NCBI GenBank assembly: GCA_003993805.1
Contig: RSEF01000001.1
Location: 62,356,518 to 62,420,517 of the forward strand
Direction of reading: 5' to 3'
DNA: 64,000 nt
Source of the DNA: Himantopus leucocephalus
Taxonomy: Eukaryota; Chordata; Aves; Charadriiformes; Recurvirostridae
The position numbers and the translations under genes were made by a program. Positions 37,595 through 49,220 of this stretch are shown piece after piece (position 1 is the first letter of the stretch; the number at the start of each line of letters is the position of its first letter). The notes beneath the pieces are model-generated. The model ran no database searches. It saw only the letters and a list, made by a program, of their open reading frames with translations, and was not told the DNA's origin.

Positions 37595-38716
37595 ATGTCA
37601 CGGCTGCTTGGCATCTCTGGGACAATGGAGAGGGTCTGCCCAGAATCTCAAGGCTTGGAAGATGATGACGACGATGATGACAACGATGACAAATTCAGCT
37701 ACTTCTGTTACTCCGCACGTCCTCCACTCCAATGCAGGAGCTCTGACAGCTTGGGTGACAGTCAGGGGGAAGATCTGGGAGAACCTATCCCATCTTCCCT
37801 AAATCCTGGGCACTCTTACACGGTGAAAGACAAAGGAGTGAAAAATAGAATATATGTCAAGAGGTTGGCCAAGCATGCACTGGAGCTTGAGGAGGAAGCT
37901 CAGGAGTTTCAGGAACCATTTTATAAAGACAGGGAAGTGCCTGGCAGCTTGTCTGAAGATGAGGACCGCAGCTGGACCTATCGCCTTCCTGTGCATCAAA
38001 GGTCGCGTGTTCTCCGAACAGCCAGTATGGCACCATGTGGCTCCGATGACTCTTTCCAACATAATAGCATGGGCAAGCACTTGGGGATGGATGCGTTTGC
38101 CCCATGGGATCATGCCAGTGACCCTTATCTCAGGTACTCAGAGCACACCAGGGGAGCAGAGCCCCACATGCTGCACCAGGAGGCCATCGGGGACAGGGAG
38201 TTCCCGTCCCCGCAGCTGACCTACGATGTGCTGAGGGAGGAGAACACCATGCTCAGGAGGGCAGTCAGCAGCATGCAGAGCTCCTTGGAGAGCCAGGCAT
38301 GCACTGTGCAGAGGCTGCAGAAGCAGATGAAGGCCAGCCTGGCCAAAGAGGAGAGGAAAGTCCAAGAGCTACAGTCCTGTGTCCAGCAGACTAAGTGGAG
38401 TCTCCAATTAATGACCCAGCGGGCTCTGGAGGCAGAAAGCAACGTGGAGAAGCTGAAGCAGGAGATCTCTATCCTCCAGGGAGAGCTGGAGAGCTCCAAG
38501 GTGGAAAATGAAAACCTGAGAGCAGGCCAAACGACTGACCTGGGGGCAGTGAAGCACAACATAGACTTCGCCTTGCAGAACCTCCACAAGATAATAACAG
38601 GCACAAACTGGTCCATCAGACAGCTCGCCTCTGGGGCAGAATCACTGCATTTTGTTGCTGAGGTCCTTGAATCTACTGGCAAAATTTCCGAAGTTGAAGT
38701 AGAAAAAGAGCTATGA
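37595..38716 (+). CDS. ENTR1 (SDCCAG3)-like protein, intact single-exon gene
   Basis: An uninterrupted 373-codon frame. Residues about 201-373 align with the coiled-coil C-terminus of ENTR1, an endosomal adaptor for receptor recycling and cytokinesis: YDVLREENTMLRR (210-222), EERKVQELQSCVQQ (252-265), LMTQRALEAESNVEKLKQEI (272-291), then GAVKHNIDFALQNL and ASGAESLHFVAEVL. N-terminal matches are weaker: KNRIYVKRLAKHALEL (83-98) and QEPFYKD (106-112). An acidic Asp run lies at 23-32. No signal peptide or membrane segment is visible. As I recall, ENTR1 is multi-exon, so lack of introns suggests a retrocopy, divergent yet open. A TGA two codons upstream fixes the frame start; M11 (37625, better Kozak context) is an alternative start. 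An acceptor-like CTGCAG ends at 37578, so an untranslated 5' exon is possible. I saw no AATAAA in the next kilobase. Confidence 0.8.
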   Translation: MSRLLGISGTMERVCPESQGLEDDDDDDDNDDKFSYFCYSARPPLQCRSSDSLGDSQGEDLGEPIPSSLNPGHSYTVKDKGVKNRIYVKRLAKHALELEEEAQEFQEPFYKDREVPGSLSEDEDRSWTYRLPVHQRSRVLRTASMAPCGSDDSFQHNSMGKHLGMDAFAPWDHASDPYLRYSEHTRGAEPHMLHQEAIGDREFPSPQLTYDVLREENTMLRRAVSSMQSSLESQACTVQRLQKQMKASLAKEERKVQELQSCVQQTKWSLQLMTQRALEAESNVEKLKQEISILQGELESSKVENENLRAGQTTDLGAVKHNIDFALQNLHKIITGTNWSIRQLASGAESLHFVAEVLESTGKISEVEVEKEL

Positions 38717-41409
38717 ACTCAGTTCTGTGTGGGTCCTACGGATGAGTGTATGGACCGAGACCACAGGTCTCCCACTGCAGCCTATACTAAAGCCGTTTGC
38801 TCTCATGTGTTCAAATGTGTGTGTTCGAATTCGTAGCCTTTATTCTTCATAGAAATACTTTTCTTGTGATTAAGTACAAATTGCAGGTAGTGATGTAGTT
38901 TTAGCTGCTGATGCTCTGTTCTGGCAGCCAGCAGCAAACGTTTCCCAGGCTCTGAGCTGCAAGATCCAGCCACGGTGGGCTCCACGCAAGAGGCCGTGAC
39001 ACAGCTCCGGCTGACTTGAGCTCCCATGTGGGAGCCAGGAGGAAGCACAGCAGCATGGGATGCAGCGCTTTTAAACAGTGAGCCCATCCCTTCCCTCCGC
39101 TGTACCAGCCAGAACCGGAGATTAGCACAGCCCTTGCGGTACCTGCGTTTCATCTGCCTCCTTTGCCCCTTCTCGGTGAGGTGGGGAAGGTTAGGAGCAG
39201 AGATCTGGGTGTTGCTGCACATAATTTCAGTGGGTAGAAGCTCCTTAGATCCTCCTTCCTCTTCTTTTGGAAGTGGCCACCACCACAGCCAGAAATCCAA
39301 AGTCTCTAGAAAATGTGCACCTGTTCCTGAAGCTGGGGAAAAAGCGGGGGTGGGGGTGGGGGTGGTGGGAGTGGTCAGAAACCTTTAGGAAGTTGTGTAT
39401 TAACCATAAATGATCTGAGGCAGTGCCTTTCCTCCAGCATCGGTGTCAGTACTGGCTTAAGGGTAAGCTTGGCTTATCCAGGCTGGCTAAGGTAGGCACC
39501 AGTTGGAGAGGATGCCCTTCCTCTCTTGGCTGGAGCCAGCATAGAGGGGTATACCTAAATTGCCCATCTTTGTCACCTCCTAAAGAACTGTGAGACCCTG
39601 CAGTCCAAACTCACCATGTAATCTCTGAAGATATGGCCTGGCTTTATGCTAGTGGGGTCATCTGTGGAGATGAAGAGACCTTTCTTCATCACCTGGTCAT
39701 CCCTCAACAATTCTTAAGAATTTAGGTTAACAACCCCAGTTTCTGCTGTAGGTTTACCCAGCTGCACAACAAAATTTCCTGTATCTGGCCAAATCAATTC
39801 TCCTTAAAGGAACCCTGTAGGGCAGTGAGGTGGCGGGTGCTGGCAGAGTTCAGTGCCAAAGTGCTTTTTCCTGATGGGAATTTTTTGGCAGCTGTTCACT
39901 TTTACTTTTATATGGTGAGTTGTGGACTACAAGGTTGCTGTCTTCTGGTCCCATAATATCCTTGGACTGTACAACCATGTTTGTGTTGCCACAGGGCTTA
40001 AACTGCCTCAGTATCCTTGGTCTCTGGAGGATAACTGCTGGTTAATCTTCATCCCAGACATGACAATGACAGTGCTTGCATCAGAGGTAATGTCTGGAGA
40101 TCCTTACGTGCTGCTTTCTAGGCTGTGCTCCTAACTGGGGAAAGCTGATGGTCACCCTTAGCCACATGAAGCCCCGTTCTGCAACACTGATGATGAGACA
40201 AGGATGTTTCTTACCAGCTTTTCTGTCCCTGACAACATCACTTGCTGTTCCTCTCTCCTGTCTGTGCATGACCACTTGCAAGCAGCGATAAAACTTGGAT
40301 TTGACCCAGAAATCCTTAGATTTGTCCCAGATATGGCAACCACCGGTTGCTTGCCACTGAGGCTGGGATGAAGCAAACTAGCTGGCTGCGTCTGTGTCCG
40401 GCACCCAGCACTGGCTGCTGTAATCCAAAGGTTACAGTGCAGGATTAGCATGGGTGTACAAAGCCCTTCCTAATCTGTGAGTCATTACCCCCTCACTGCA
40501 TTTCACTTCCCAGCAGCTCTGGGCAGGCGGGATAGGTCAGCTCTAGAGTCTTCAGTTTCCCGGTTCTTCAGTTTGGGGAGGACCAGGCTGGGACGTAACA
40601 TCTGCTGGACATCCTCCCCAGGGCTCTGCTGCTAAGACACTCCTTGGATGCTATACACAGGGCACGTCACAAGGTCTGTTTGCTCTAACCGGCTTCTCCT
40701 TGGCTACCCCTAAGCCCTTCCTTTCCATCAGTTCTCCCTTTTGGCTCTACCCATTGCTTTTCTTCTCCTCTTTGAAACGGAGGGGATGTTCTGCACCCCC
40801 TGGAAATAAATCCCCTCTGGGTCAGGCTGGTTTGATGGGGATCCCTGGGGGCTGCCGTGCATGTCTGTGCTCTGTTAGTCCTTGTGTGCGAGGTATTTAG
40901 CCTGGCTGAGCTCTCGTCCTAGTGTAAGCTATGATATTAATATAATGGCTCAGGGCAAGGGCCCTGCAAGCTGCTCAGTCGTTGTGCCCTTGATCTGGAG
41001 AGCGGTGACCGGCTGGCCGTGCACCTCTCCTGTCAGTAGTGGATGGGGATTGTGGGGGCTGCAAGCCGTGCAACCCAGTCTGCATCCATCAGCTCCTCAC
41101 CTGCCGGAGCCAGGCTGCAGCACAGTGCTCCGTGGACACCTCAAGACCCTTCCTGACCAAAAGGCTGGGAGCCCTGCACCTCCCCCAGCTCCAGGACTGG
41201 GACAGGTGCTGTCAAGGGAGGCTCTGACTGGGTTTTGCTTCATCCTTTTGTGCAAGGCGCGTGCCCAGGAGCAATCACAATGGCAGCGCAGACCCCAGCT
41301 TGTCGGAGGTGAAACCCAGAGCTGCCTGGTCCCATGTGAGTGCTGCTGCATGAGATCCCGTGCCCTCCCAGCTCCCACGGCCCTCTGACACCTGATGATA
41401 CACCGAGCC
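38717..41409. other. Intergenic between the ENTR1-like gene and KCNJ4
   Basis: No further gene recognised. It contains a (GGGGGT)n tract at 39346-39370. Part of the start is presumably the 3' UTR of the ENTR1-like gene, and the end is the KCNJ4 5' UTR. Confidence 0.55.
39346..39370. repeat. (GGGGGT)n short tandem repeat
   Basis: Four near-perfect GGGGGT units. A G-quadruplex on the plus strand is possible. Confidence 0.8.
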
Positions 41410-44004
41410 ATGGGCAGCGTCCGAGTCAACCGGTGAGTAACCCCCTTCTCAAGGACTGCTGCTGCCCAAGGTGGCCTGGTCCTCCTCACCTGGCCCCTCA
41501 GGCCCTAACTTCAACCTGCCTTTTGGTATATTCTTCTCAAATTACCTGCCAGGGGCTTTCCTGCTGCAAGGTATGGCTCCTCTCTCCTTCTCCAGTCCAA
41601 GACACACCATACATGGGGGCAGTGCTCAGAGGAGGAGTGCTACAGAGGAGTGCTACCAGCACTGCGTGGTATGGACCAGAAATTACAAATGCAAGCAATG
41701 CTACAGAAGCCCCCCATCCCCAGGAGTCCAAACTCCAGCCACACATGCTTCCCCTGCTCCCTCTTCCCACAAGAGGAGGATGAAGGTCACAGAGACCATG
41801 CTGGAGGGCTCCAGCCAACATGTCAACATTAGGGGGTGGGAGGGAGGCACTGCCAGCCCAACAGGTCCTGGGAAGCCAGGGCTCAGCGGTCACGAGGGCA
41901 GAGTGGTGGGTCTGTGCGCTCCTTTGATTTGCTCAGTGGTCAGAGCATCTTCTGCTATCACATCTTTAAGGAGTATCTGCAACTGTAGACCCAGCAGCAC
42001 ACAAGGGGCAGCAACGGTGCCACCTGCGAGGGAGGGGAGCCAGAGGGGCAAACATCTCCCAGAAAGTGTGTGCAGAGCTTCTCCCAGGGAAATCTGCCAG
42101 TACTTTGGCTGTTGATCTCCAAATTACACCTTTGGCTTCAGATGCAGGATGCTGGGAGCTACGCACGTTGCTGTGGCAACAGAATTGTCCTGAGTGCAGG
42201 AAGTGTATAAACATTGTCACCGACGCACCATGAAATCAGTGAGGAGAGTGGAGGAGAAAATAGAAACTCATGGCCTTATATAATGCCAGGTCCAAAATGC
42301 GGCCAGACCACGGGTGCTTGCTCCCAAAATTTCTGGCTGTCCCAGATGCCATCAGGTTTTGAAGCCTTGGGTCCCTTATCACCACAACGGCTGGAAGGAA
42401 GCACAGAGCTACAAGCTTCTCCTGCTTTGCTGCCCTGTCAGGAGTTTGCTAGATATAACCCCATGGCAGCAAGACATGGCAAATATTGCAGCAGAGCTCC
42501 ACCAATTTGGTCCGAGTGGCACCATGGTGCAATAACCAGAGAAACGTGCTCTTGTGATATTCAACACCATGGTATCGTAGCCCTGTGGCCCACCTAAATA
42601 TCTCCTCGTTGTCTCAGTGGTTGCTGTTGTTCTTCACGTATTTCTCCTGGAAATGCATGTTTCTTCTCTTCCAGGTACAGCATTGTCTCGACAGAAGAGG
42701 ATGGACACAAGGTCTCCTCGCTGGGCAGCATGAATGGGCACAGCCGGAATGGGAAGGGCCATGCCCCCCGGCGGAAGCATCGCAACCGCTTTGTGAAGAA
42801 GAACGGCCAGTGCAACGTCTACTTTGCCAACCTGAGCAACAAGTCTCAGCGCTACATGGCCGACATCTTCACCACCTGTGTGGACACGCGCTGGCGGTAC
42901 ATGCTTATGATATTCTCTGCCGCCTTCCTGGTCTCCTGGCTTTTCTTCGGCTTCCTCTTCTGGTGCATCGCTTTCTTCCATGGCGACCTCAATGCACCGT
43001 CAGTGGGAGGCGGTCCCTCTCTCCTCAAGCCCTGCATCATGCACGTGAACAGCTTCATAGGGGCTTTTCTTTTCTCAGTGGAGACACAGACAACCATTGG
43101 GTATGGCTTCCGCTGCGTGACTGAGGAGTGCCCGCTGGCTATCATGGCAGTTGTGGTCCAGTCCATCGTGGGCTGCGTTATTGACTCCTTCATGATTGGC
43201 ACCATCATGGCCAAGATGGCAAGGCCCAAGAAGCGGGCCCAGACCCTCCTCTTCAGTCACCATGCAGTCATCTCTGTGCGGGATGGCAAACTGTGCCTCA
43301 TGTGGCGGGTGGGCAACCTGAGGAGGAGCCACATTGTGGAGGCCCACGTCCGAGCCCAGCTCATCAAACCCTACATGACAGAGGAAGGGGAATACCTTCC
43401 CCTGGATCAGCGGGACCTCAATGTGGGCTATGACGTGGGCCTCGACCGTATATTTTTAGTCTCACCCATTATTATCGTTCATGAGATCGATGAGGAGAGC
43501 CCTCTCTATGGGATTGGCAAGGAGGAGCTGGAGACAGAGAACTTTGAGATTGTTGTTATCCTGGAGGGGATGGTGGAAGCCACAGCCATGACCACACAGG
43601 CACGAAGCTCTTACCTCGCTAGTGAAATCCTTTGGGGTCACCGTTTTGAACCAGTTGTGTTTGAGGAGAAGAACCACTACAAAGTGGATTATTCGCGCTT
43701 TCACAAGACCTATGAGGTAGCCGGCACACCTTGCTGCTCAGCCCGGGAGCTGCAAGAAAGCAAGATGACTATCCTACCTTCTCCCCCACCTCCCAGTGCC
43801 TTCTGCTACGAGAACGAGCTGGCTCTTGTCAGTCAAGACGAAGACGAAGATGATGATGAAGTGGGTGTGGTGTTAGGGGGCAGCACTAAAGAAGAGGGAG
43901 GCGTCATCCAGATGATGGATTTTGGAAGCCACCTGGACCTGGAGCGGCTCCAGGCAACTCTGCCCCTAGACACAATCTCATACCGCAGGGAGTCGGCCAT
44001 CTAA
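41410..44004 (+). CDS. KCNJ4: KCNJ4, inward-rectifier potassium channel Kir2.3, two coding exons
   Basis: Plasma-membrane K+ channel that sets resting potential in neurons and muscle. Exons 41410-41432 and 42675-44004 (donor CG|GTGAGT, acceptor CTTCCAG) give 450 residues. TM1 is about 84-109, the filter TIGYGF 148-153, TM2 about 162-189 with the rectification Asp at 178, the PIP2-binding PKKRAQT 192-198, an Asp/Glu run 396-403 and the PDZ ligand ESAI at the end. Sequence from [16 protein letters not shown] (residue 27) onward matches human Kir2.3, which as I recall starts at that Met. Here the frame continues upstream as [18 protein letters not shown], nearly the start of Kir2.1, so I chose the ATG at 41410: strong Kozak context (gagccATGG), conserved start, in-phase splice. 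A start at 42730 would give a 424-residue form. In-frame ATG at 41395 also exists, after a TGA at 41386. Confidence 0.93.
41433..42674 (+). other. KCNJ4: KCNJ4 intron in the N-terminal coding region
   Basis: A 1.24 kb GT-AG intron splitting Arg codon 8 (CG|G). No repeat or other gene recognised. As I recall, KCNJ2 and KCNJ12 carry the equivalent codons without an intron. Confidence 0.75.
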
Positions 44005-44975
44005 CTTCTCCAGCCTCCCCGTTCCACACCCGTCACCCACCGTCTCCTCCTCTGTTCTGCACCCGTACATAGCTGGATAAGTCCCTTGCCCACCAAAAAA
44101 TGCCTCCCGTGACTGCCTCTCAGCCCCTGAGTACATCAAGGCCTGGAGCTGCTCTGATATATTCCCTTTCCCGTGAAGTCATACTGCCTGGGAGAGGAGT
44201 GAGGGCACACTGCTCTTTCAGTGTGTGCAGCTTGTGCTAGGATTCCTTTCCTGCCCAGAGACAGGAGAGCAGCACGCCTGGTTTCTCATCTCTGGAAAGA
44301 TGACAGGAGTCCACGGCCTCAAAGGACAGACCGGGACCCACAGCAAGTGTTTCTGCTGCTGAGGCAACAGCAGACTTTCCGTTCCCTCTTGAAGTGGATA
44401 GGCCCAATGGCTGTCAAGAGTCATGACCATCACTAGGAGAGGAGTGATACCTAAGCACTGACCAGATGAGGACGAACGGGAGAGTTTAGGACTCCTGGAG
44501 GGAGTGGGGAAGGATCTCAAGGGAGGGGTTTACTTGCATGTTTATTGCTTGTTGCACATGACTCTTTCTTTGTATATAAAACAGAATGAGAACTGAAATC
44601 CATATTCTTCCACTGCAAATGCCAAGCTAGGAGATAAGGACGCTCTATGTAGCCTACTCTGCACTCTCCTTGGCTTTTGGCATCTGTCACCTCCAGAAGC
44701 AGCTCGGCTCCACGGACTCAGACCCGGTTCTCCCAGTCCTCTTGAAAAAGATGTCCTGCTCCTCTCCTGAGATGCCTGGCAGAGGAGGCAGTGCCCTGTG
44801 CTTGCACACTCAGACTGCTCCCTGTCACAGTGTGGCCGGGATGACAGACAAGTGACCTGACTGGACAGCAGACCCTCGACTTGCTCCTTTTACCTCCTCC
44901 GTTCTCCCTGCTGCCATCAGCTGTAGAACTGAATTTGTAACTATTTATTTTTAATAAAGTCTAATATCCCAGGGG
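44005..44975 (+). other. KCNJ4: KCNJ4 3' untranslated region
   Basis: From the TAA stop to the first strong poly(A) signal, almost 1 kb. No conserved structure recognised. Confidence 0.65.
44953..44958 (+). terminator. KCNJ4: Poly(A) signal of KCNJ4
   Basis: AATAAA in the context tatttatttttAATAAAgtctaat, followed by a G-rich stretch. It is the first canonical hexamer after the stop codon. Confidence 0.65.
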
Positions 44976-45672
44976 GAGGTTTGGAAGCAAAGGAGAGACC
45001 CCAAGGCTGCAGCCCGGTGTAGAGACTGATGAGAGTTATTAGTGCTGGTGTTTGCTGTTTGTATGGCATTGGTGCCTGGAAGTTCCACCACAAGGGCTCC
45101 CTTGTTCCTGGACTCCCTGGTAAAGACCTACAATAAGAGGCTCAGAGAATTGGGTCGGGGAGATCATAAAAAAATGCATGTATGGAGGGAAGCATTTGCA
45201 TTAAAATTACCAGTAGGATGGGATGGCTTGCTTTGGAGATAACAAGAGTTTTGCCCAGGGAAGGGTTATAGATACGCTTGATGAAGAGGCAGAGACATAC
45301 AAGACACTGCTGTAGATGTAAGGGTCAAAAAAATATAAAAAAACCCCAAATCCTCTTTTTTTGCTAGAGGCAGGTAAGAACTAGAGGAAACGTGTGAGGG
45401 CATTAACCAGAGCTAGACCTGCAACATCACTTGGCTGTCATTTCACAAAAGACCCGAAAACCTAGTGAGCCTTTTCCTTTAGGAGCAGCAGAATCACTCC
45501 TTCAAAACTGTAGGTGATATGAGGACAGAAAGACAAACAGGCAGCTCAGGAAGCTGCTCTGGGCACCCAACACTTGTGCTGTGGGGGGAATGGCTGAAGA
45601 AATGGTGTCCCACCCAACCGCTGATCTACAAAGCAGAAAAATAGCATCTTGATGTCAATTTGGAATTGGTTC

Positions 45673-45810
45673 AAGAAGCAAGAGGAAGAGGGGAAGAAGC
45701 AGAAGGGGAAGGAAGGAAGGAAGGAAATAGCAGGATTGAGAGGAAGAAGTAGGCACAGCAGGCAGGAGGAGGAGGAGGAAGGGAAAAAGAAGAAGAGAAA
45801 GTGAGGCAAT
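45673..45810. repeat. Polypurine tract with (GGAA)n core
   Basis: Nearly all A/G over about 138 bp, with five GGAA units at 45707-45727. Low-complexity sequence. Confidence 0.85.
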
Positions 45811-47149
45811 ATGGGAGTGCACTTGAGAAAGAGCGGGGATAGACTAAGAAGACGGGTCTAGACCCAGACGTGGCCATTTCTCGTGCTGGTGTGCAGGTTC
45901 TGTGGGGGGACAGCCACCCTGCACGGGTTTGCTCTGCACCCAAGCAGTGAGCTGACACCTATGGGAAGCCTTGCCAAGAAGGGAAGAAAAGGTGATGGAG
46001 GATGAGAGAAGAGCAGACGGGTGACAACCAAAGAGCAGAGCATCAGGAGACAGGAGGGAAAGGCATCACTCCTGATGCCTCCCTCTCGTCCCATCACAGA
46101 CAGAATGGGAATGGGAGTTCATGGATCCTGGCTTTTCCCATGCATGGCTTGATAAACAGCCTCATTTTTCCATGTGAGTCCCTGTCCCACCTCTCCTCCC
46201 CATTGCTAATTAATGAAGTCCCTCCCTCCCTCTTTTTATTATTTATTTATTTTCCCCAGAGGGTATAAGCAGGGGCTGATATTGACCTGGCTTTTAATAC
46301 AGCTTTCAGAGCCGGGTGCCTGCCATTGGCCATGGAAGTGGAAACAACCTAATGGACCGAGAGAGAAGGACTCTGTGTAAGAGGACACGGGCATCCAGGA
46401 CACAGACTGAGGTGGTGGCCTCCAGGAGAGGGGGAACAACATGGCTGGGCACTCTTCCCCCCGAGGTACAGCATTCTTCAGAGGCAGATGGCAGTGCTTG
46501 CTGGGGATAAAGTGCCCACAGGCTGTTAGCTCTTGGGAGGCTGATCTCCAAGGAGTGAGGGCTGGGAGCCCGGGCGAGGACGGAGCAGCTGAGGTGCACC
46601 GGGGCCATGGGCATGGACAGCCAGGGCAGTGGAGGTGGCACACAGGCCAGCGCTGCCACCCCTCTCTTCAGACAATGAGACTCTTGGGGGGAAAATGGGA
46701 AAAGGTTGCAATAATGCTAAGGAACAAGCATCATGCAGCCATGCTGGGATCCCAGCCCCCTCCATACGTTTGAAACTGCTAGCCCTTTTCATGTCACGTT
46801 TGGCATCACGGTGGAGAGGACAGCGAGGTGCTGAGGAAAACCCAGCTGAACCCCTGCTGTTCACAATAAAATTGGGAGAAAGCTGGCAACACTGTCACAT
46901 TGTTAGAGAGGGGACACAGCTGAGGAGGATTCAAGGGAGATAATGGGGCTGAGGGGAGGGGGCAGAGGGAAGGAAAGGAACAGCCAGAGTGCAGCAGAAC
47001 AGAGGTGATGGGTAAACCTCTGCCTGTTAGGTGCTCTTCCTGCAGCTGTGCTTATGTTGCCATAATGGCACATTCCTTGGGCACACATAGCCCATTTGAC
47101 AGCACGGTGAGGTCACTCCTCCCAGTGAAAAGTGCTCTTCTGCCTCTGC

Positions 47150-47365
47150 AAGCTGCACGCATGCCCACAGGCTTTGCTGATACACAGCAGTACATACATC
47201 CTTCTGCACGGGTACTTCTGTACCTGCACACTCAAATCACAGAGTACTTGTGCCCAAGTACATGCTGCACATACTTACATGCATGTGCCACACGTGGGGG
47301 CATAACCCATCCTATACCACAACTTCATCCCATAAACAGCCAAGGACGTACACACAAGTGCCACG
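47150..47365. repeat. Degenerate ACAC/CATGCA-rich low-complexity stretch
   Basis: Recurrent cacac, catgca, gtac and tacat words of alternating purine-pyrimidine type, much decayed. Similar in style to 52365-52745. Confidence 0.45.
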
Positions 47366-48949
47366 CGATAGCAGCATCCATCTCTACAAGCGCCTCTCCA
47401 GCTGTAGGCTGGGGACTGCTTTATACAGCCCACGAAAGGCCACCAGAAGAATCCACCTCAGAAGGCTGTTCGCTCTAAAGAAGACTGGACGGTTTTAAGG
47501 AGTCTGCAAATCAGCTCTCCAAGCCATTCACAACCGTACACACACCTGATATTTTGACTGTTGCATACAATATGTGGAGCGTCACCTTTCAGGTAGGTGA
47601 CACTTTCTTGTCCTGTGCTCTCCAGAGAAGACACCACTATTGCATGCCAGGGCACGACATCCCTGAGCTCCCTCCCTTGACCAGGATCTGATGGAGGGAC
47701 TGTTTCCCCAAGACCTGCCCCTAATCCCGAGAGGCTGGCAGCTTGCTTTTCAGGAGGAAAACACTGCTGCTTTGTTTATCTGCCCACAACCTATATTTCT
47801 CTCCTGTCTTACTTCTCAATGATTTCCTTGGCTCGTTATTGAAAGCTATTCAAATACCAGAAAGATAATGGGGAGAGGAAGAACTTTTTCCCTATGAATA
47901 AGATCCAGGCACTGGTTCAGATCCTCCACCCCATGACAACTAACTACGCTGCTGTCACTCTTGCCAGCTTTCAGATGAATGTTGTTGTTGTTGTGTTAAA
48001 TGACACTTGAGAAACTTGTTTCATGTTTTATTTTTGGTGACACTTTTGGACAACCCTTTTGAAAAGAAACCATCATTGGCACCTTTCAACTCACTCAAAA
48101 CTTGCTCAGCAAAACATTTTGATACACACTGCAACTAAAAATATTTTCAAGAAACGCAACAATAATCTCAAATGGGGAGAAAATGGTTTTGGATTTCCAT
48201 GATCAGGAAATGGTGTTGAAAATGCCCATGCTGCTGAACAAATCCATTCCTTTTCAACCAGCTCGGTTTCATCCAGGTTTTGCCCAGGAGCAGAGCAAGG
48301 CACACGATGCCGCCCCAGCAGCTGCACGCAGGCTTGTGACCTCTGTGTGGCAAAATGCCTCCTCTGCTCCCTTTGAGCTTTAGCAGCCCTTCTTTGCCTT
48401 TGCAGGAGGGCCTGAGGTCTCTCCTAGCTTTTGGACAGGCAATATGAAGCAGCCATGGTTTTAAAAGTCACCAAACAAAAAACCCGCCAGAAAAAAAAAA
48501 CCCTTACCTTCTCAGGCCATTAAGGGCTTGCTCTTGCCCCCGCGAAGTCAATGGGACTTTTGCCATTGCCGGTGGTGAGAGCAGAGCTGGGCCCTAATGG
48601 AGTGCCACTATTGGAAAACCCCAGAGGCATCAGCCCTGTGCTAAATCCGCAAAGCCGGGATGGACTATTGCCGGCTGGGCAGGAGGGGGAGAGGAGGGAA
48701 GGCAGCCTGCTGGGATGCTGAAAGCATGGGGCAGTGTAGGTCCAGCTGGGGCAGCCCCACTGGGGCAGGTAAAGGGGGACAGCAGAGATGGGGATGCAGT
48801 TTGTCGTTGCAGCCACCCGTAGCACAGTATCCCACAGTCGGAGGATACCACAGCTGGAGGAGCTGAGACGATAGCTGGTTCTTGGAGGGGCTACACAGGC
48901 TTCTCCTCCTGCCATGGTCAGCAGGGTGGGAGTCCTGCCCTCCCCAATT

Positions 48950-49220
48950 CGTGTGTGCTCCCGCCGGCAGGACGCAGCGCGGGGATGCTGAGCGGCACGG
49001 CACAAACCGGAGGAGCCCGGCCGTTGCCCGGCCTCAGAGCACCATCTAGAGATGAAAGCAAGGCTGGCATCCTCGCAGGTCCCTACGTCCCCGCGGGTCC
49101 CGGCATCCCTGAAAGTCCCATCTCCTCGGGCTGGTCCAGGGCTGTCGCCGACCCCGGCCCCGGCCCCGGCGTGGCCCCGCGAGGCTGGGACTGACTCCCC
49201 GGGCAGTGCCGTGGGTCAGA
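48950..49220. promoter_or_regulatory. CpG island without an assigned gene
   Basis: Dense CpG and a short (CCCCGG)n tract near 49155-49175. It is 14 kb upstream of the CSNK1E start codon and 4 kb downstream of KCNJ4. It could be a CSNK1E first exon or promoter, or that of a non-coding RNA. No splice structure can be assigned. Confidence 0.35.

Larger units (their letters stand above)
44976..48900. other. Intergenic, no gene recognised
   Basis: Contains a purine tract at 45673-45810 with (GGAA)n at 45707-45727 and a degenerate alternating purine-pyrimidine stretch at about 47150-47365. No credible coding frame on either strand. Confidence 0.6.

Noticed and set aside
38705..38716. C-terminal EKEL of the ENTR1-like protein, resembling a KDEL retrieval signal next to a KDEL receptor gene
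   Set aside because: No signal peptide; the protein should be cytosolic, and ENTR1 family members end in similar acidic residues. Coincidence.
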